A stretch of DNA of 32,932 nucleotides from JADCCX01 sp031378805 (GTDB lineage Bacteria > Pseudomonadota > Alphaproteobacteria > Rhizobiales > Beijerinckiaceae). Under the pieces are notes generated by a model that made no database searches, was not told the origin of the DNA, and was given only the letters and a program-made list of their open reading frames with translations. Positions 23,529-31,604 of the stretch are shown piece by piece (the first letter of the stretch is position 1; the number at the start of each line of letters is the position of its first letter). Location of the stretch: NCBI GenBank assembly GCA_031378805.1, contig JANNEO010000142.1, forward strand, positions 1 to 32,932. Direction: 5' to 3'. The translations under genes were made by a program, and so were the position numbers.

Positions 23529-25703
23529 ATGGCCCGAAAGCAGCGAGACCCAAACACCTCCACCGCCGACACCGGCGGAGCGCTCGCACGCCTGCCGCCC
23601 GTGTTTCCAGCCGAAATCACTGGTCGTGACCGCGACGGTGATCTGATTGCCAAGCCGCTGGACTGGACCGAGGGAGAGGCACCTTCTTTGATCGTCCACA
23701 GCAGCAGGCGCGACAAATTCCCGCCCGGCATCGGTGATCATGTCATCCTCAAGATCGACCGAATCGGTAACGCGCGGGATTTCAGCGGCATTCATGCCCG
23801 CGTGCTGAAGGTGCTGGCCAAGCGACCGGAACAGGTCATTGGCGTGTTTCGAGCCCATGGCGGCGGTGGCGGACGGTTGCTGCCCGTGGACAAGAAGGCA
23901 CTGGGCCGCGAGATCAGCATCGGCCCGAACGACACGAACGGCGCTGAGGACGGCGAACTCATCGCCGTCGAGACAATCCGCGAGAGCAGCCTCGGTCTCA
24001 AATCGGCCCGCGTGGTCGAGCGGCTGGGTGACGTCTCTTCGGAGAAGGCCGCGAGCCTCATCGCCATCCACATGCACGGCATTCCCCATGTCTTCCCGCC
24101 AGTGGTGCTTGAAGCTGCGGAGGCGGTGAAGCCTGCCCTGCTCAAGGGCCGCGAGGATTGGCGCGCCCTGCCGCTCATCACCATTGATCCCGCCGATGCC
24201 AAAGACCACGACGATGCGGTCCATGCGCAGGCTGATCCTGCTGATCCAGGTGGCTTCATCCTGTCGATCGCCATCGCCGATGTCGCGGCCTATGTGACGC
24301 CGGGGTCCACATTGGATGACGAGGCGTTCCTGCGCGGCAATTCCGTCTATTTCCCGGACCGCGTCGTGCCGATGCTGCCAGAGCGTATTTCCAACGACCT
24401 GTGTTCGCTGGTGCCGGACAAGGACCGCCCAGCCATTGCAGTGCGCGTGGTCATCGGAGCGGACGGCCGCAAGAAGAGCCACAGCTTCCACCGCATCATG
24501 ATGCGCTCGCACGCCAAGCTCGCTTATGAGGAAGCGCAGGCGCTGATTGATGGGACGCCCGCCAACCTCATCCTGAACTTGTCGAAGGATGTTCCAGCCA
24601 ACACTGAAACTCCGCCCTCTCTCCATCGACAAGCTCTGGATGAGGGTTTGTTGGAGACAGTCCTCAAACCGCTCTGGGCGGCCTACGGCGCACTGAAGCA
24701 GGAGCGCACGGGCCGCGAGCCGCTCGATCTTGAACTCCCGGAACGCAAGCTTGTGCTGGATGGGGAAGGCAAGGTCCAGGACGTGATCTTTCGTGACAGG
24801 CTGGATGCCCACCGGCTGATCGAGGAGATGATGATCCTCGCCAATGTCTGCGCGGCGGAAACGCTGATCGAGCAGCGGCAGGGCCTGCTGTTCCGGCTGC
24901 ACGACGAGCCATCACCGGCCAAGATGGAGAGCCTGCGGTCCTTCCTGAAGACGCTGGACATCGACCTGCCGAAGGCAGGCGCAGTGCGCCCTTCCCTTTT
25001 CAACCGCACGCTCCAGCGGCTGGCTGCATCCGAACACGCACAACTGCTGAACGAGATGGTTCTGCGTTCGCAGGCGCAAGCAGAGTATGGTCCAGAGAAT
25101 ATCGGCCATTTCGGCCTGAACCTGCGCAAATATGCCCATTTCACCTCGCCCATCCGCCGCTATGCCGACCTCATCGTGCATCGGGCGCTGATCAAGGCCT
25201 TGAAGCTTGGCAAGGACGGCTTGCCGGATGTCAGCCTCGATGGCTTGCGTCAGATCGGCCAGAAAATCTCGACGACCGAGCGGCGGGCCATGATGGCGGA
25301 GCGTGACACCTACGATCGGCTGGTCGCGGCGCATCTGAAGGATCAGATCGGCGCGAAATTCGCAGGGCGAATCTCCGGTGTGACGAAATCCGGCCTGTTC
25401 GTGAAGCTGATCAAGACGGGTGCCGACGGCTATGTACCGGCTGGCACTCTTGGCGCAGACTTCTTCTATCACGACGAGGCGGCGCAGGCGCTGGTGGGGC
25501 AACGCACGGGCGAAGCATTCAGGCTGGGTGATACGGTAGAAGTGCGGCTTGCTGAAGCAGCTCCCTTTGCGGGTGCATTAAAGTTCGAGATTCTGTCGAA
25601 GGGCCGCTATATGAAGCCTGTGACGGGCAAACGCGGCGCCCGGCGCAGGGGTGGTGACACCCCCTCCTACCGCAAGCTTGGCCGCCAATCACGGGGACGC
25701 TAG
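23529..25703 (+). CDS. rnr: Ribonuclease R, N-terminally short and carrying a translated repeat
   Basis: RNase R degrades structured RNA 3' to 5'. The 724-residue product has cold-shock-like domains (about 25-200) and the RNB catalytic domain with D220, D226, D228 and D229 in 'IDPADAKDHDDAV', matching E. coli D272/D278/D280/D281. It also has 'FTSPIRRYADLIVHR' and an S1 domain (GRISGVTKSGLFVKL, about 617 on), with a basic tail. The catalytic Asp cluster is 52 residues closer to the N terminus than in E. coli, and no winged-helix region precedes the first cold-shock domain. Residues 346-373 are encoded by a family B repeat (24566-24645) lying between 'EEAQALIDGTP' and 'LLETVLKPLWAAYGAL'. The frame is intact. 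DUF983 follows after one base. Confidence 0.95.
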   Translation: MARKQRDPNTSTADTGGALARLPPVFPAEITGRDRDGDLIAKPLDWTEGEAPSLIVHSSRRDKFPPGIGDHVILKIDRIGNARDFSGIHARVLKVLAKRPEQVIGVFRAHGGGGGRLLPVDKKALGREISIGPNDTNGAEDGELIAVETIRESSLGLKSARVVERLGDVSSEKAASLIAIHMHGIPHVFPPVVLEAAEAVKPALLKGREDWRALPLITIDPADAKDHDDAVHAQADPADPGGFILSIAIADVAAYVTPGSTLDDEAFLRGNSVYFPDRVVPMLPERISNDLCSLVPDKDRPAIAVRVVIGADGRKKSHSFHRIMMRSHAKLAYEEAQALIDGTPANLILNLSKDVPANTETPPSLHRQALDEGLLETVLKPLWAAYGALKQERTGREPLDLELPERKLVLDGEGKVQDVIFRDRLDAHRLIEEMMILANVCAAETLIEQRQGLLFRLHDEPSPAKMESLRSFLKTLDIDLPKAGAVRPSLFNRTLQRLAASEHAQLLNEMVLRSQAQAEYGPENIGHFGLNLRKYAHFTSPIRRYADLIVHRALIKALKLGKDGLPDVSLDGLRQIGQKISTTERRAMMAERDTYDRLVAAHLKDQIGAKFAGRISGVTKSGLFVKLIKTGADGYVPAGTLGADFFYHDEAAQALVGQRTGEAFRLGDTVEVRLAEAAPFAGALKFEILSKGRYMKPVTGKRGARRRGGDTPSYRKLGRQSRGR
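24566..24645. repeat. Family B palindromic repeat, copy 3, inside rnr
   Basis: The left arm (24566-24590) differs from the copy 2 type arm at one base. The right arm (24621-24645) differs from the matching arm at three of 25 bases. The spacer contains AACACTGAA (24600-24608), as in copy 1. The element is read through in frame by rnr and encodes roughly residues 346-373. Confidence 0.88.
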
Positions 25704-25704
25704 A

Positions 25705-26157
25705 ATGACCTCCGCACCCTCAACCGGCATCAAGAGCAAGGGTGAGCGTTTCGCGGCAGATGCCGTATGGAAGGGCTTTCGTTGCCGTTGCCCGCATTGC
25801 GGAGAAGGCAAGCTGTTCCGCGCCTTCCTGAAACCGGTGGATGCGTGCGAGCATTGCAACGAGAGCATGGAAGGGCAGCGTTCGGATGACCTGCCCCCCT
25901 ATGTCACCATCATGATCGTGGGGCATGTGGCTGTGCCGATCATTCTGGGCGTCGAGATGTCCGCCAATCCCTGGCCGCTTTGGGTCTATTTCGCCGTTTT
26001 TCTGCCACTGACATTGTTGGCGACCATCGGACTGATGCAGCCGGTGAAGGGCGCGATCATCGGCCTGCAATGGGGCCTGCGGCTGCATGGCTTCGATGCC
26101 AAGGGAGATTTTCACGCCCAACCCTTGCCCGCCTCTGCCCGGCCTGGCCTCAAATGA
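25705..26157 (+). CDS. DUF983 family zinc-ribbon membrane protein
   Basis: The 150-residue protein carries an N-terminal zinc ribbon, 'RCPHCGEGKLF' and, 23 residues later, 'CEHCNE', followed by 'DDLPPYVTIMIVGH'. Two membrane segments (about residues 72-90 and 95-115) precede a cytoplasmic tail. This is the layout of the DUF983 family, common in alphaproteobacteria and of unknown function. The ATG at 25705 begins one base after the rnr stop, with GGGGA upstream. The stop overlaps the next ATG as ATGA. Its conserved place after rnr and before a NUDIX gene suggests a shared transcript rather than a known shared pathway. Confidence 0.9.
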   Translation: MTSAPSTGIKSKGERFAADAVWKGFRCRCPHCGEGKLFRAFLKPVDACEHCNESMEGQRSDDLPPYVTIMIVGHVAVPIILGVEMSANPWPLWVYFAVFLPLTLLATIGLMQPVKGAIIGLQWGLRLHGFDAKGDFHAQPLPASARPGLK

Positions 26158-26903
26158 GCTTGGCTCCTGCCGAAGCGATGAGAGCCCGCATCGAATCCGA
26201 AACGCGTCCGCGTAGTGCGCCACAGCTGCGACCGGTCGACGCCGCGACGCTGATCCTGCTCGATCTGAAGGCCAGGAAGCCCAAGGTTCTGATGGGCAAG
26301 CGCAGCATGAAGCTGAAATTCATGCCAGGAAAATTCGTGTTTCCAGGCGGGCGCGTGGACGCAACAGACAAGCTGATGTTGGCGTCGGGTGCGCTGTCTC
26401 CCCGCGCTGAGATGCGGCTAATGGCGGCGACCACCCGGATGACGCCCCTGCGCTGCCGGGCCCTTGTCATGGCAGCTATCCGCGAGACGTTCGAGGAAAC
26501 GGGACTGATGATCGGCCATGCTGATTTCGGTGCGCCGGAAAAGGCGCCTGCGGGGGCCTGGCAGGAATTCGCTGATCAGGGCCTGTTTCCGACACCCGAT
26601 GCCCTCACCTTCATCGCCCGCGCCATCACGCCACCAGGCCGTCCAAGGCGCTTCGACACGCGGTTCTTCGCAGCGCCACTGGCGGCGGTCGGCGGCAAGG
26701 TGGAGCGCATCATCGGCGAGGATGCGGAATTGACGGAACTCGTCTGGACTGAGATCGACGACGCTGTGCAGCTTGACCTCCCGTCCATCACGCAGGTCGT
26801 GCTGCTTGAATTGAAGGAGCGGCTGACCATTGGCCTCGAACGTGATGCGCCTGTGCCGTTCTATTTCGAGCGCCGCCGCCGATTCCTGCGGGAAACAGTT
26901 TGA
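26154..26903 (+). CDS. NUDIX hydrolase (CoA/acyl-CoA diphosphatase-like, NUDT7/19 type)
   Basis: The 249-residue protein has the NUDIX fold with a split box. 'KFVFPGGRVDATD' (about residues 60-72) is separated by a roughly 38-residue insertion from 'AAIRETFEETGLMIG' (108-121). There the REXXEEXG residues R110, E111, E114, E115 and G117 bind the metal and diphosphate. This long split is characteristic of the NUDT19/NUDT7-like group, which cleaves CoA derivatives; the substrate here is inferred. Later 'DTRFFAAPL' is also typical. The start overlaps the DUF983 stop (ATGA) and the end overlaps the MFS start (TTGA), so the three genes are translationally coupled. Confidence 0.9.
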   Translation: MSLAPAEAMRARIESETRPRSAPQLRPVDAATLILLDLKARKPKVLMGKRSMKLKFMPGKFVFPGGRVDATDKLMLASGALSPRAEMRLMAATTRMTPLRCRALVMAAIRETFEETGLMIGHADFGAPEKAPAGAWQEFADQGLFPTPDALTFIARAITPPGRPRRFDTRFFAAPLAAVGGKVERIIGEDAELTELVWTEIDDAVQLDLPSITQVVLLELKERLTIGLERDAPVPFYFERRRRFLRETV

Positions 26904-28063
26904 CCGAGCCTCTTTTGACCTCGCCAAGACCGCAAAAAGCAATCATCGCGGCGGCCATCTTGCTGATCACGCTTGTTGGCCTCTCGCTCAGCCTGTTCAT
27001 TCCGCTCCTGTCGATCCTGATGGAGCGGATGCAGGTGTCGAGCACGATGTCCGGGGTGAACACTGCGGTGGCGGGTGTCGGCACGCTGTGTGTCGCGCCC
27101 TTCGTGCCAACGCTCGCGGCCCGGATCGGCCTGCGTCCTATTCTCTATGGAGCGATACTGGTCGCGGCAGCCACGGTCATGGCGTTCCACCTCTCGCCGT
27201 TCTGGATGTGGTATCCCCTGCGTTTCGTCTTCGGAGCCTGCATCGGCACATTGTTCGTGCTGTCCGAATACTGGATCAACGCGGCAGCTCCTCCAGAGAA
27301 GCGCGGTACCGTGATGGGTATCTATGCCACCATGCTTGCCATCGGCTTCGTGCTTGGCCCTGTCGTGCTGAGCTTCACCGGGACCACCGGCGCGGCGCCC
27401 TTCGTTGCTGGTCTTGCGATCTATGTGCTGGCGCTTGTGCCGCTTTACCTCACGGGCGATGGACTGCCGAGCATCACAGAGGAAAAGCAGAACGGCGTGG
27501 TGCGCTACATGACCGCCGTTCCGGTCGCTACATTCGCCGGGCTTGTCTTCGGGGCCATCGAGACCGGTGCTTTCGCCCTGTTTCCGGTCTATGGCCTGCG
27601 CAATGACATGCCCGAGATTTCCGCAGCCCTGCTGATCAGCGTCGTTGTGGCCGGCAACATCGTCTCGCAAATTCCCATCGGCTGGCTCTCGGATCACTCG
27701 GATAGGCGCAAGATCCTGCTTCTGTGCGGGTTCATCGGCTGCGTGGGTGCCATCGCCATGCCTCTGACCATCGGTGTCCCTGTGGCCTTCTACATCGTGC
27801 TGTTCATCTGGGGTGGCTTCACGGGTGGGCTATACACGGTTGGCTTGGCGCATCTTGGAGCGCGATACACGGGACATGAACTGGCAAACGCCAATGCGGC
27901 TTTCGTGATGCTGTATTCGGTTGGCCTGATCATCGGCCCTCCCCTTGTCGGCCTTGGCATGGACGGCCTTGGGGTTCATGGCTTCGCTCTGGCGCTCGCC
28001 GTGATGCTGGGGGCATACACCGTTCTGGTGGCTGTTCGCATGGCGATCCACAAAGCGACTTGA
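26900..28063 (+). CDS. MFS transporter, YcaD-like
   Basis: The 387-residue protein shows about twelve hydrophobic helices. The inter-helix motif 'GWLSDHSDRRKILL' lies between the two halves. 'RFVFGACIGTLFVLSEYWIN' and 'RGTVMGIYATMLAIGFVLGP' resemble the YcaD group of putative sugar or drug transporters. The substrate is unknown. It starts at TTG (26900-26902), overlapping the NUDIX stop as TTGA, with GGGA upstream. It is the last gene of the rnr-DUF983-NUDIX-MFS unit; 156 bases separate it from gltA. Confidence 0.88.
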   Translation: MTEPLLTSPRPQKAIIAAAILLITLVGLSLSLFIPLLSILMERMQVSSTMSGVNTAVAGVGTLCVAPFVPTLAARIGLRPILYGAILVAAATVMAFHLSPFWMWYPLRFVFGACIGTLFVLSEYWINAAAPPEKRGTVMGIYATMLAIGFVLGPVVLSFTGTTGAAPFVAGLAIYVLALVPLYLTGDGLPSITEEKQNGVVRYMTAVPVATFAGLVFGAIETGAFALFPVYGLRNDMPEISAALLISVVVAGNIVSQIPIGWLSDHSDRRKILLLCGFIGCVGAIAMPLTIGVPVAFYIVLFIWGGFTGGLYTVGLAHLGARYTGHELANANAAFVMLYSVGLIIGPPLVGLGMDGLGVHGFALALAVMLGAYTVLVAVRMAIHKAT

Positions 28064-28109
28064 ACCGTTTTCATTCTGGACCATGCTGCTTTCAGCCTAG
28101 GACAGTGTG

Positions 28110-28137
28110 CTTGATGAGAGCCGGGCAATGCTATAGT
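28110..28137 (+). promoter_or_regulatory. Candidate gltA promoter
   Basis: CTTGAT (28110-28115) and TATAGT (28132-28137), 16 bases apart, resemble the alphaproteobacterial housekeeping -35/-10 pattern. They lie about 80 bases before the gltA ATG, implying a leader of roughly 75 bases. Confidence 0.45.
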
Positions 28138-28219
28138 CAAAGTGTTATACCGCAGCGCACAAATTTTTTCGCGCCGGGCGGACCTCGGGTCAAGTCGACA
28201 TTTTCGCAGGAGATCATCC

Positions 28220-29512
28220 ATGACCGTGCATACCAGCACATTCAAGGTTGACGACAAGGTTCTCGATCTTCCGGTGCGGCCAGGCACCATCGGACCGCAA
28301 GTCGTCGATATCGGCAAGTTATACGGTCAGACCGGCATGTTCACTTATGATCCGGGCTTCACGTCGACCGCAGCCTGCGAGTCGAAGATCACCTACATCG
28401 ATGGTGACGAAGGCATCCTGCTCTATCGCGGCTTTCCGATCGAGCAACTGGCCGAACATGGTGACTTCCTGGAGACTTGCTACCTGCTGCTCTACGGCGA
28501 ATTGCCGACGGCAGCGCAGAAGGCGGATTTCGACTACCGCGTGACGCGCCACACCATGGTGCATGAACAGATGGCCCGCTTCTACCAGGGCTTCCGCCGC
28601 GACGCGCACCCCATGGCGGTCATGGTGGCGGCTGTTGGCGCGATGTCGGCGTTCTATCACGATTCCACCGATATTTCCGACCCGACACAGCGCATGATCG
28701 CGTCGATGCGCATGATCGCCAAGATGCCGACGCTGGCGGCGATGGCCTATAAATACACCATCGGCCAACCTTTCGTGTATCCGCAGAACAGCCTCGACTA
28801 CACCTCGAACTTTCTGCGCATGTGCTTTGCCGTGCCTGCCGAGGACTACAAGGTGAACCCGATCCTCAGCCGTGCGCTGGACCGGATTTTCATCCTGCAC
28901 GCCGATCATGAGCAGAACGCCTCGACCTCGACGGTGCGCCTCGCTGGCTCATCGGGCGCCAATCCCTTCGCCTGCATCGCTGCCGGCATCGCTTGCCTTT
29001 GGGGCCCTGCCCATGGCGGGGCGAACGAAGCCGCGCTCAAGATGCTGGCCGAAATCGGCTCGGTCGAGAATATTCCAAAGTATATCGCCAAGGCCAAGGA
29101 CAAGAACGACCCGTTCCGCCTGATGGGCTTTGGTCACCGCGTTTACAAGAACTACGACCCCCGCGCCCGCATCATGCAGAAGACGACGCATGAGGTGCTC
29201 AACGAACTCGGCATCAAGGATGATCCGTTGCTCGACGTGGCGTTGGAGCTGGAGCGGATTGCCTTGTCCGATCCGTATTTCGTGGAGAAGAAGCTCTATC
29301 CCAACATCGATTTCTATTCAGGCATCACGCTCAAGGCGATGGGCTTCCCGACGTCCATGTTCACGGTGCTGTTCGCGCTGGCCCGCACGGTCGGCTGGAT
29401 TGCGCAGTGGAAGGAGATGATCGAAGATCCCGGCCAGAAGATTGGTCGCCCGCGCCAGCTCTACACGGGTTCACCGCAGCGCGACTACATCCCGGCGGCG
29501 CAGCGCCGCTGA
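28220..29512 (+). CDS. gltA: Citrate synthase (type I, hexameric)
   Basis: Citrate synthase condenses oxaloacetate and acetyl-CoA into citrate. The 430-residue product keeps the active-site residues H265 (GPAHGGANEA), H306 (GHRVYKNYDPRA) and D364 (NIDFYSGI), each one residue on from E. coli H264, H305 and D362. 'HADHEQNASTSTVR' is the usual binding segment of the NADH-sensitive Gram-negative type. The ATG at 28220 with AGGAG seven bases upstream is preferred over the frame opening at 28142. It has its own candidate promoter and ends at a strong bidirectional terminator shared with lpxB. Confidence 0.97.
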   Translation: MTVHTSTFKVDDKVLDLPVRPGTIGPQVVDIGKLYGQTGMFTYDPGFTSTAACESKITYIDGDEGILLYRGFPIEQLAEHGDFLETCYLLLYGELPTAAQKADFDYRVTRHTMVHEQMARFYQGFRRDAHPMAVMVAAVGAMSAFYHDSTDISDPTQRMIASMRMIAKMPTLAAMAYKYTIGQPFVYPQNSLDYTSNFLRMCFAVPAEDYKVNPILSRALDRIFILHADHEQNASTSTVRLAGSSGANPFACIAAGIACLWGPAHGGANEAALKMLAEIGSVENIPKYIAKAKDKNDPFRLMGFGHRVYKNYDPRARIMQKTTHEVLNELGIKDDPLLDVALELERIALSDPYFVEKKLYPNIDFYSGITLKAMGFPTSMFTVLFALARTVGWIAQWKEMIEDPGQKIGRPRQLYTGSPQRDYIPAAQRR

Positions 29513-29541
29513 GAGTGCTGTGAGAAACCGCGCCCATGCAC

Positions 29542-29568
29542 AAGGCCGCAGGAAACTGCGGCCTTTTC
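29542..29568. terminator. Bidirectional intrinsic terminator between gltA and lpxB
   Basis: AAGGCCGCAG-gaaa-CTGCGGCCTT is a perfect 10-bp stem with a GNRA tetraloop. It is followed on the plus strand by TTTTC including stem bases. It lies between the convergent stops of gltA (29512) and lpxB (29570). Confidence 0.9.
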
Positions 29569-29569
29569 G

Positions 29570-30766
29570 TTATGCAGGACGCCGCTGCCTGCTGTTCACC
29601 TGATCGACAAGCGCCAGAACAAGCGCGGCGGCTGTCGCACTTGGCGATGCGGCGGTTGGTTCCATGCGACTTCGTACAACGGCAAAGCTTGCGAGCTGCT
29701 GCTCCCTGCTTTCCCCATCGTCGAGTAGTGCTGACAGCGCGTTGGCCAAATCAGCACCTGTCCAGCCACGCTCGATGAATTCCGGGATGACTTTTTCGCC
29801 TAGGATCAGGTTCGGGAGCGAGGCCGATTCGACCGAAATCATGCGGCGAGCAATCTCGCCCTCGATCCACCCGACACGATACGCCACGACCATGGGCACC
29901 TGTGCCAGCGCAAGCTCTAGCGTCACGGTGCCGGAAGCCGCCAGCGCGACCCTGGCGCTGCGGAAGGCTTGCCATTTCGCGGCTTCCCCCAGCAGGATCC
30001 TGGGTTGAACTGGCCAGGTCGATGTCATCATGCCGATCTCTTCCGCGAGATGCGGAACTGCTGGCAGATCGACTTCGAGCTTCGGAAAGCGCCGTTTGAG
30101 CAGACCCACGGCATCCCCAAAAACAGGAAGTAGCCTGGTGATCTCGGCATGGCGGCTGCCCGGCAGGATGAGCAGGCGATAAGGCGGTGTCGCCCGGGCC
30201 GCCTGTTCCGCAGCGTTTGGCACGATGTCCACAAGGCGCTCCATCAGGGGGTGTCCGACATAGACCGTATCCGGACCACCCAGCCGCCGATGGACGTCAG
30301 GCTCGAAAGGCAGGACTGCCATGAGTCGATCAAGCAACGGTCGCAATTTGCGCGCGCGTCCCGAGCGCCAGGCCCAAACCGTGGGCGAGACATAGCCAAT
30401 GATCGGCGTTCCCGGCAGTTGCTTGCGCACCTTGAGCGCAACGCGCTTGTTGAAATCCTGCGCATCGATGAGCACCACCGCGTCAGGCCTCGCAGCGGCA
30501 ATGCTGGATGCTGTCTGCGCGATCCGCCTGAGGAGCAACGGCAGGCGTTTCACCACAGGCAACAAGCCATTCACTGCGATGTCGGCCATGGGAAAGGCAC
30601 TGACCAGGCCGCGCTCTTCCATCAGCGGCCCACCCACGCCGATGAACCGCGCTGTGCCACCCGTTGCGGCCTGCAAGGCATCCATCAGGCGTGCGCCGAG
30701 CTGATCGCCCGAGGATTCACCCGCGACAAGCGCGATGGTCAGAACTGGCGGGAGGGTTGTGTTCAC
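29570..30766 (-). CDS. lpxB: Lipid-A-disaccharide synthase
   Basis: LpxB joins UDP-2,3-diacylglucosamine and lipid X into the lipid A disaccharide at the inner membrane. The 398-residue product shows the family motifs 'LVAGESSGDQLGARLMDAL', 'GGPLMEERGL', 'VLIDAQDFNKRVALK', 'YVSPTVWAWR' and 'ILPGSRHAEI', plus the C-terminal 'ASGTVTLELAL...PMVVAYR' donor-site motif. It starts at GTG (30764-30766), overlapping the lpxA stop as GTGA. The lpxI gene usually found between lpxA and lpxB in alphaproteobacteria is absent, although its UDP-2,3-diacylglucosamine hydrolase step is needed for LpxB's substrate lipid X. Confidence 0.96.
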   Translation of the reverse strand: MNTTLPPVLTIALVAGESSGDQLGARLMDALQAATGGTARFIGVGGPLMEERGLVSAFPMADIAVNGLLPVVKRLPLLLRRIAQTASSIAAARPDAVVLIDAQDFNKRVALKVRKQLPGTPIIGYVSPTVWAWRSGRARKLRPLLDRLMAVLPFEPDVHRRLGGPDTVYVGHPLMERLVDIVPNAAEQAARATPPYRLLILPGSRHAEITRLLPVFGDAVGLLKRRFPKLEVDLPAVPHLAEEIGMMTSTWPVQPRILLGEAAKWQAFRSARVALAASGTVTLELALAQVPMVVAYRVGWIEGEIARRMISVESASLPNLILGEKVIPEFIERGWTGADLANALSALLDDGESREQQLASFAVVRSRMEPTAASPSATAAALVLALVDQVNSRQRRPA

Positions 30767-31563
30767 TCGCTCTCGTGCGGTACGCAGATCGCGCGGTCTC
30801 CGCCCTCGCGGATGAAGTCCAGGATTTCGTGGATCAGCGGGTGCTCCTCGAACTCGCCCGCCACATCTTCCACGCGCTCTTTCAGTGTGCCTTCATTGGC
30901 AAAAAGCAGCCGGTAGGCACGGCGCAATTCATGGATATGCTCCCGTGTGAAGCCACGGCGCTTCAGGCCGATGATGTTCAGTCCGGAAAGATGCGCCGCT
31001 CGCTGCGCCGTGATCGCCATGCCGTAAGGGATTACGTCATTGCCGATCCCGGTCATCGCGCCAATGAAGGCGTGATCGCCGATACGCACGAATTGATGCA
31101 CGGCTGAGCCGCCACCGACGATGACATAGTCGCCGACGGTGCAATGCCCGGCCAGCAGCACGCCGTTGGAGAAAATCACGCCGTTGCCGAGCTTGCAGTC
31201 ATGCGCAACATGGGAATTGGCGAGGAAGGTGCATTTGTCACCCACGATCGTGGTCATAGTGCCGCCTTCAGTGCCCGGATTCATCGTCACACCCTCGCGG
31301 ATCGTGCAATCCGCGCCAATGACGAGGGTGGAGGCCTCGCCCTTGTACTTCAGGTCTTGCGGTTCGTGGCCGAGCGAGGCGAAGGGGAACACCCGTGTGC
31401 GTGCGCCGATGCGGGTGCGCCCCGCCACCGCAACATGACTGATCAGAGTCACGCCTTCGCCCAGCACGACGTCGGGTCCAACCGTGCAAAATGGGCCGAT
31501 GGTGGCTCCTGCTCCGATTTTGGCGGAGGGATCAACGACGGACAGGGGATGGATGGACGACAA
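30763..31563 (-). CDS. lpxA: UDP-N-acetylglucosamine acyltransferase
   Basis: LpxA attaches the first 3-hydroxyacyl chain to UDP-GlcNAc in lipid A synthesis. The 266-residue protein is a left-handed beta-helix of hexapeptide repeats ('VDPSAKIGAGATIGPFCTVG' onward) and a helical C-terminal domain. The catalytic His is H121 in 'SHVAHDCKLGN', and 'GDYVIVGGGSAVHQFVRIG' is diagnostic of LpxA. The start is TTG at 31561-31563 with GGGAG about eight bases upstream, giving the usual N terminus 'SSIHPLSVVDPSAKIG'. The open frame to 31686 has no conserved extension. It lies 41 bases after fabZ and overlaps lpxB. Confidence 0.96.
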   Translation of the reverse strand: MSSIHPLSVVDPSAKIGAGATIGPFCTVGPDVVLGEGVTLISHVAVAGRTRIGARTRVFPFASLGHEPQDLKYKGEASTLVIGADCTIREGVTMNPGTEGGTMTTIVGDKCTFLANSHVAHDCKLGNGVIFSNGVLLAGHCTVGDYVIVGGGSAVHQFVRIGDHAFIGAMTGIGNDVIPYGMAITAQRAAHLSGLNIIGLKRRGFTREHIHELRRAYRLLFANEGTLKERVEDVAGEFEEHPLIHEILDFIREGGDRAICVPHESE

Positions 31564-31604
31564 GGGACATCTCCCGGGAAGAAGGGGCGCCGACGCGCTT
31601 CTGG

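Noticed and set aside
23295..24902. A 535-residue minus-strand open frame opposite rnr
   Set aside because: It is a shadow frame crossing the intergenic repeat and showing no family signature.
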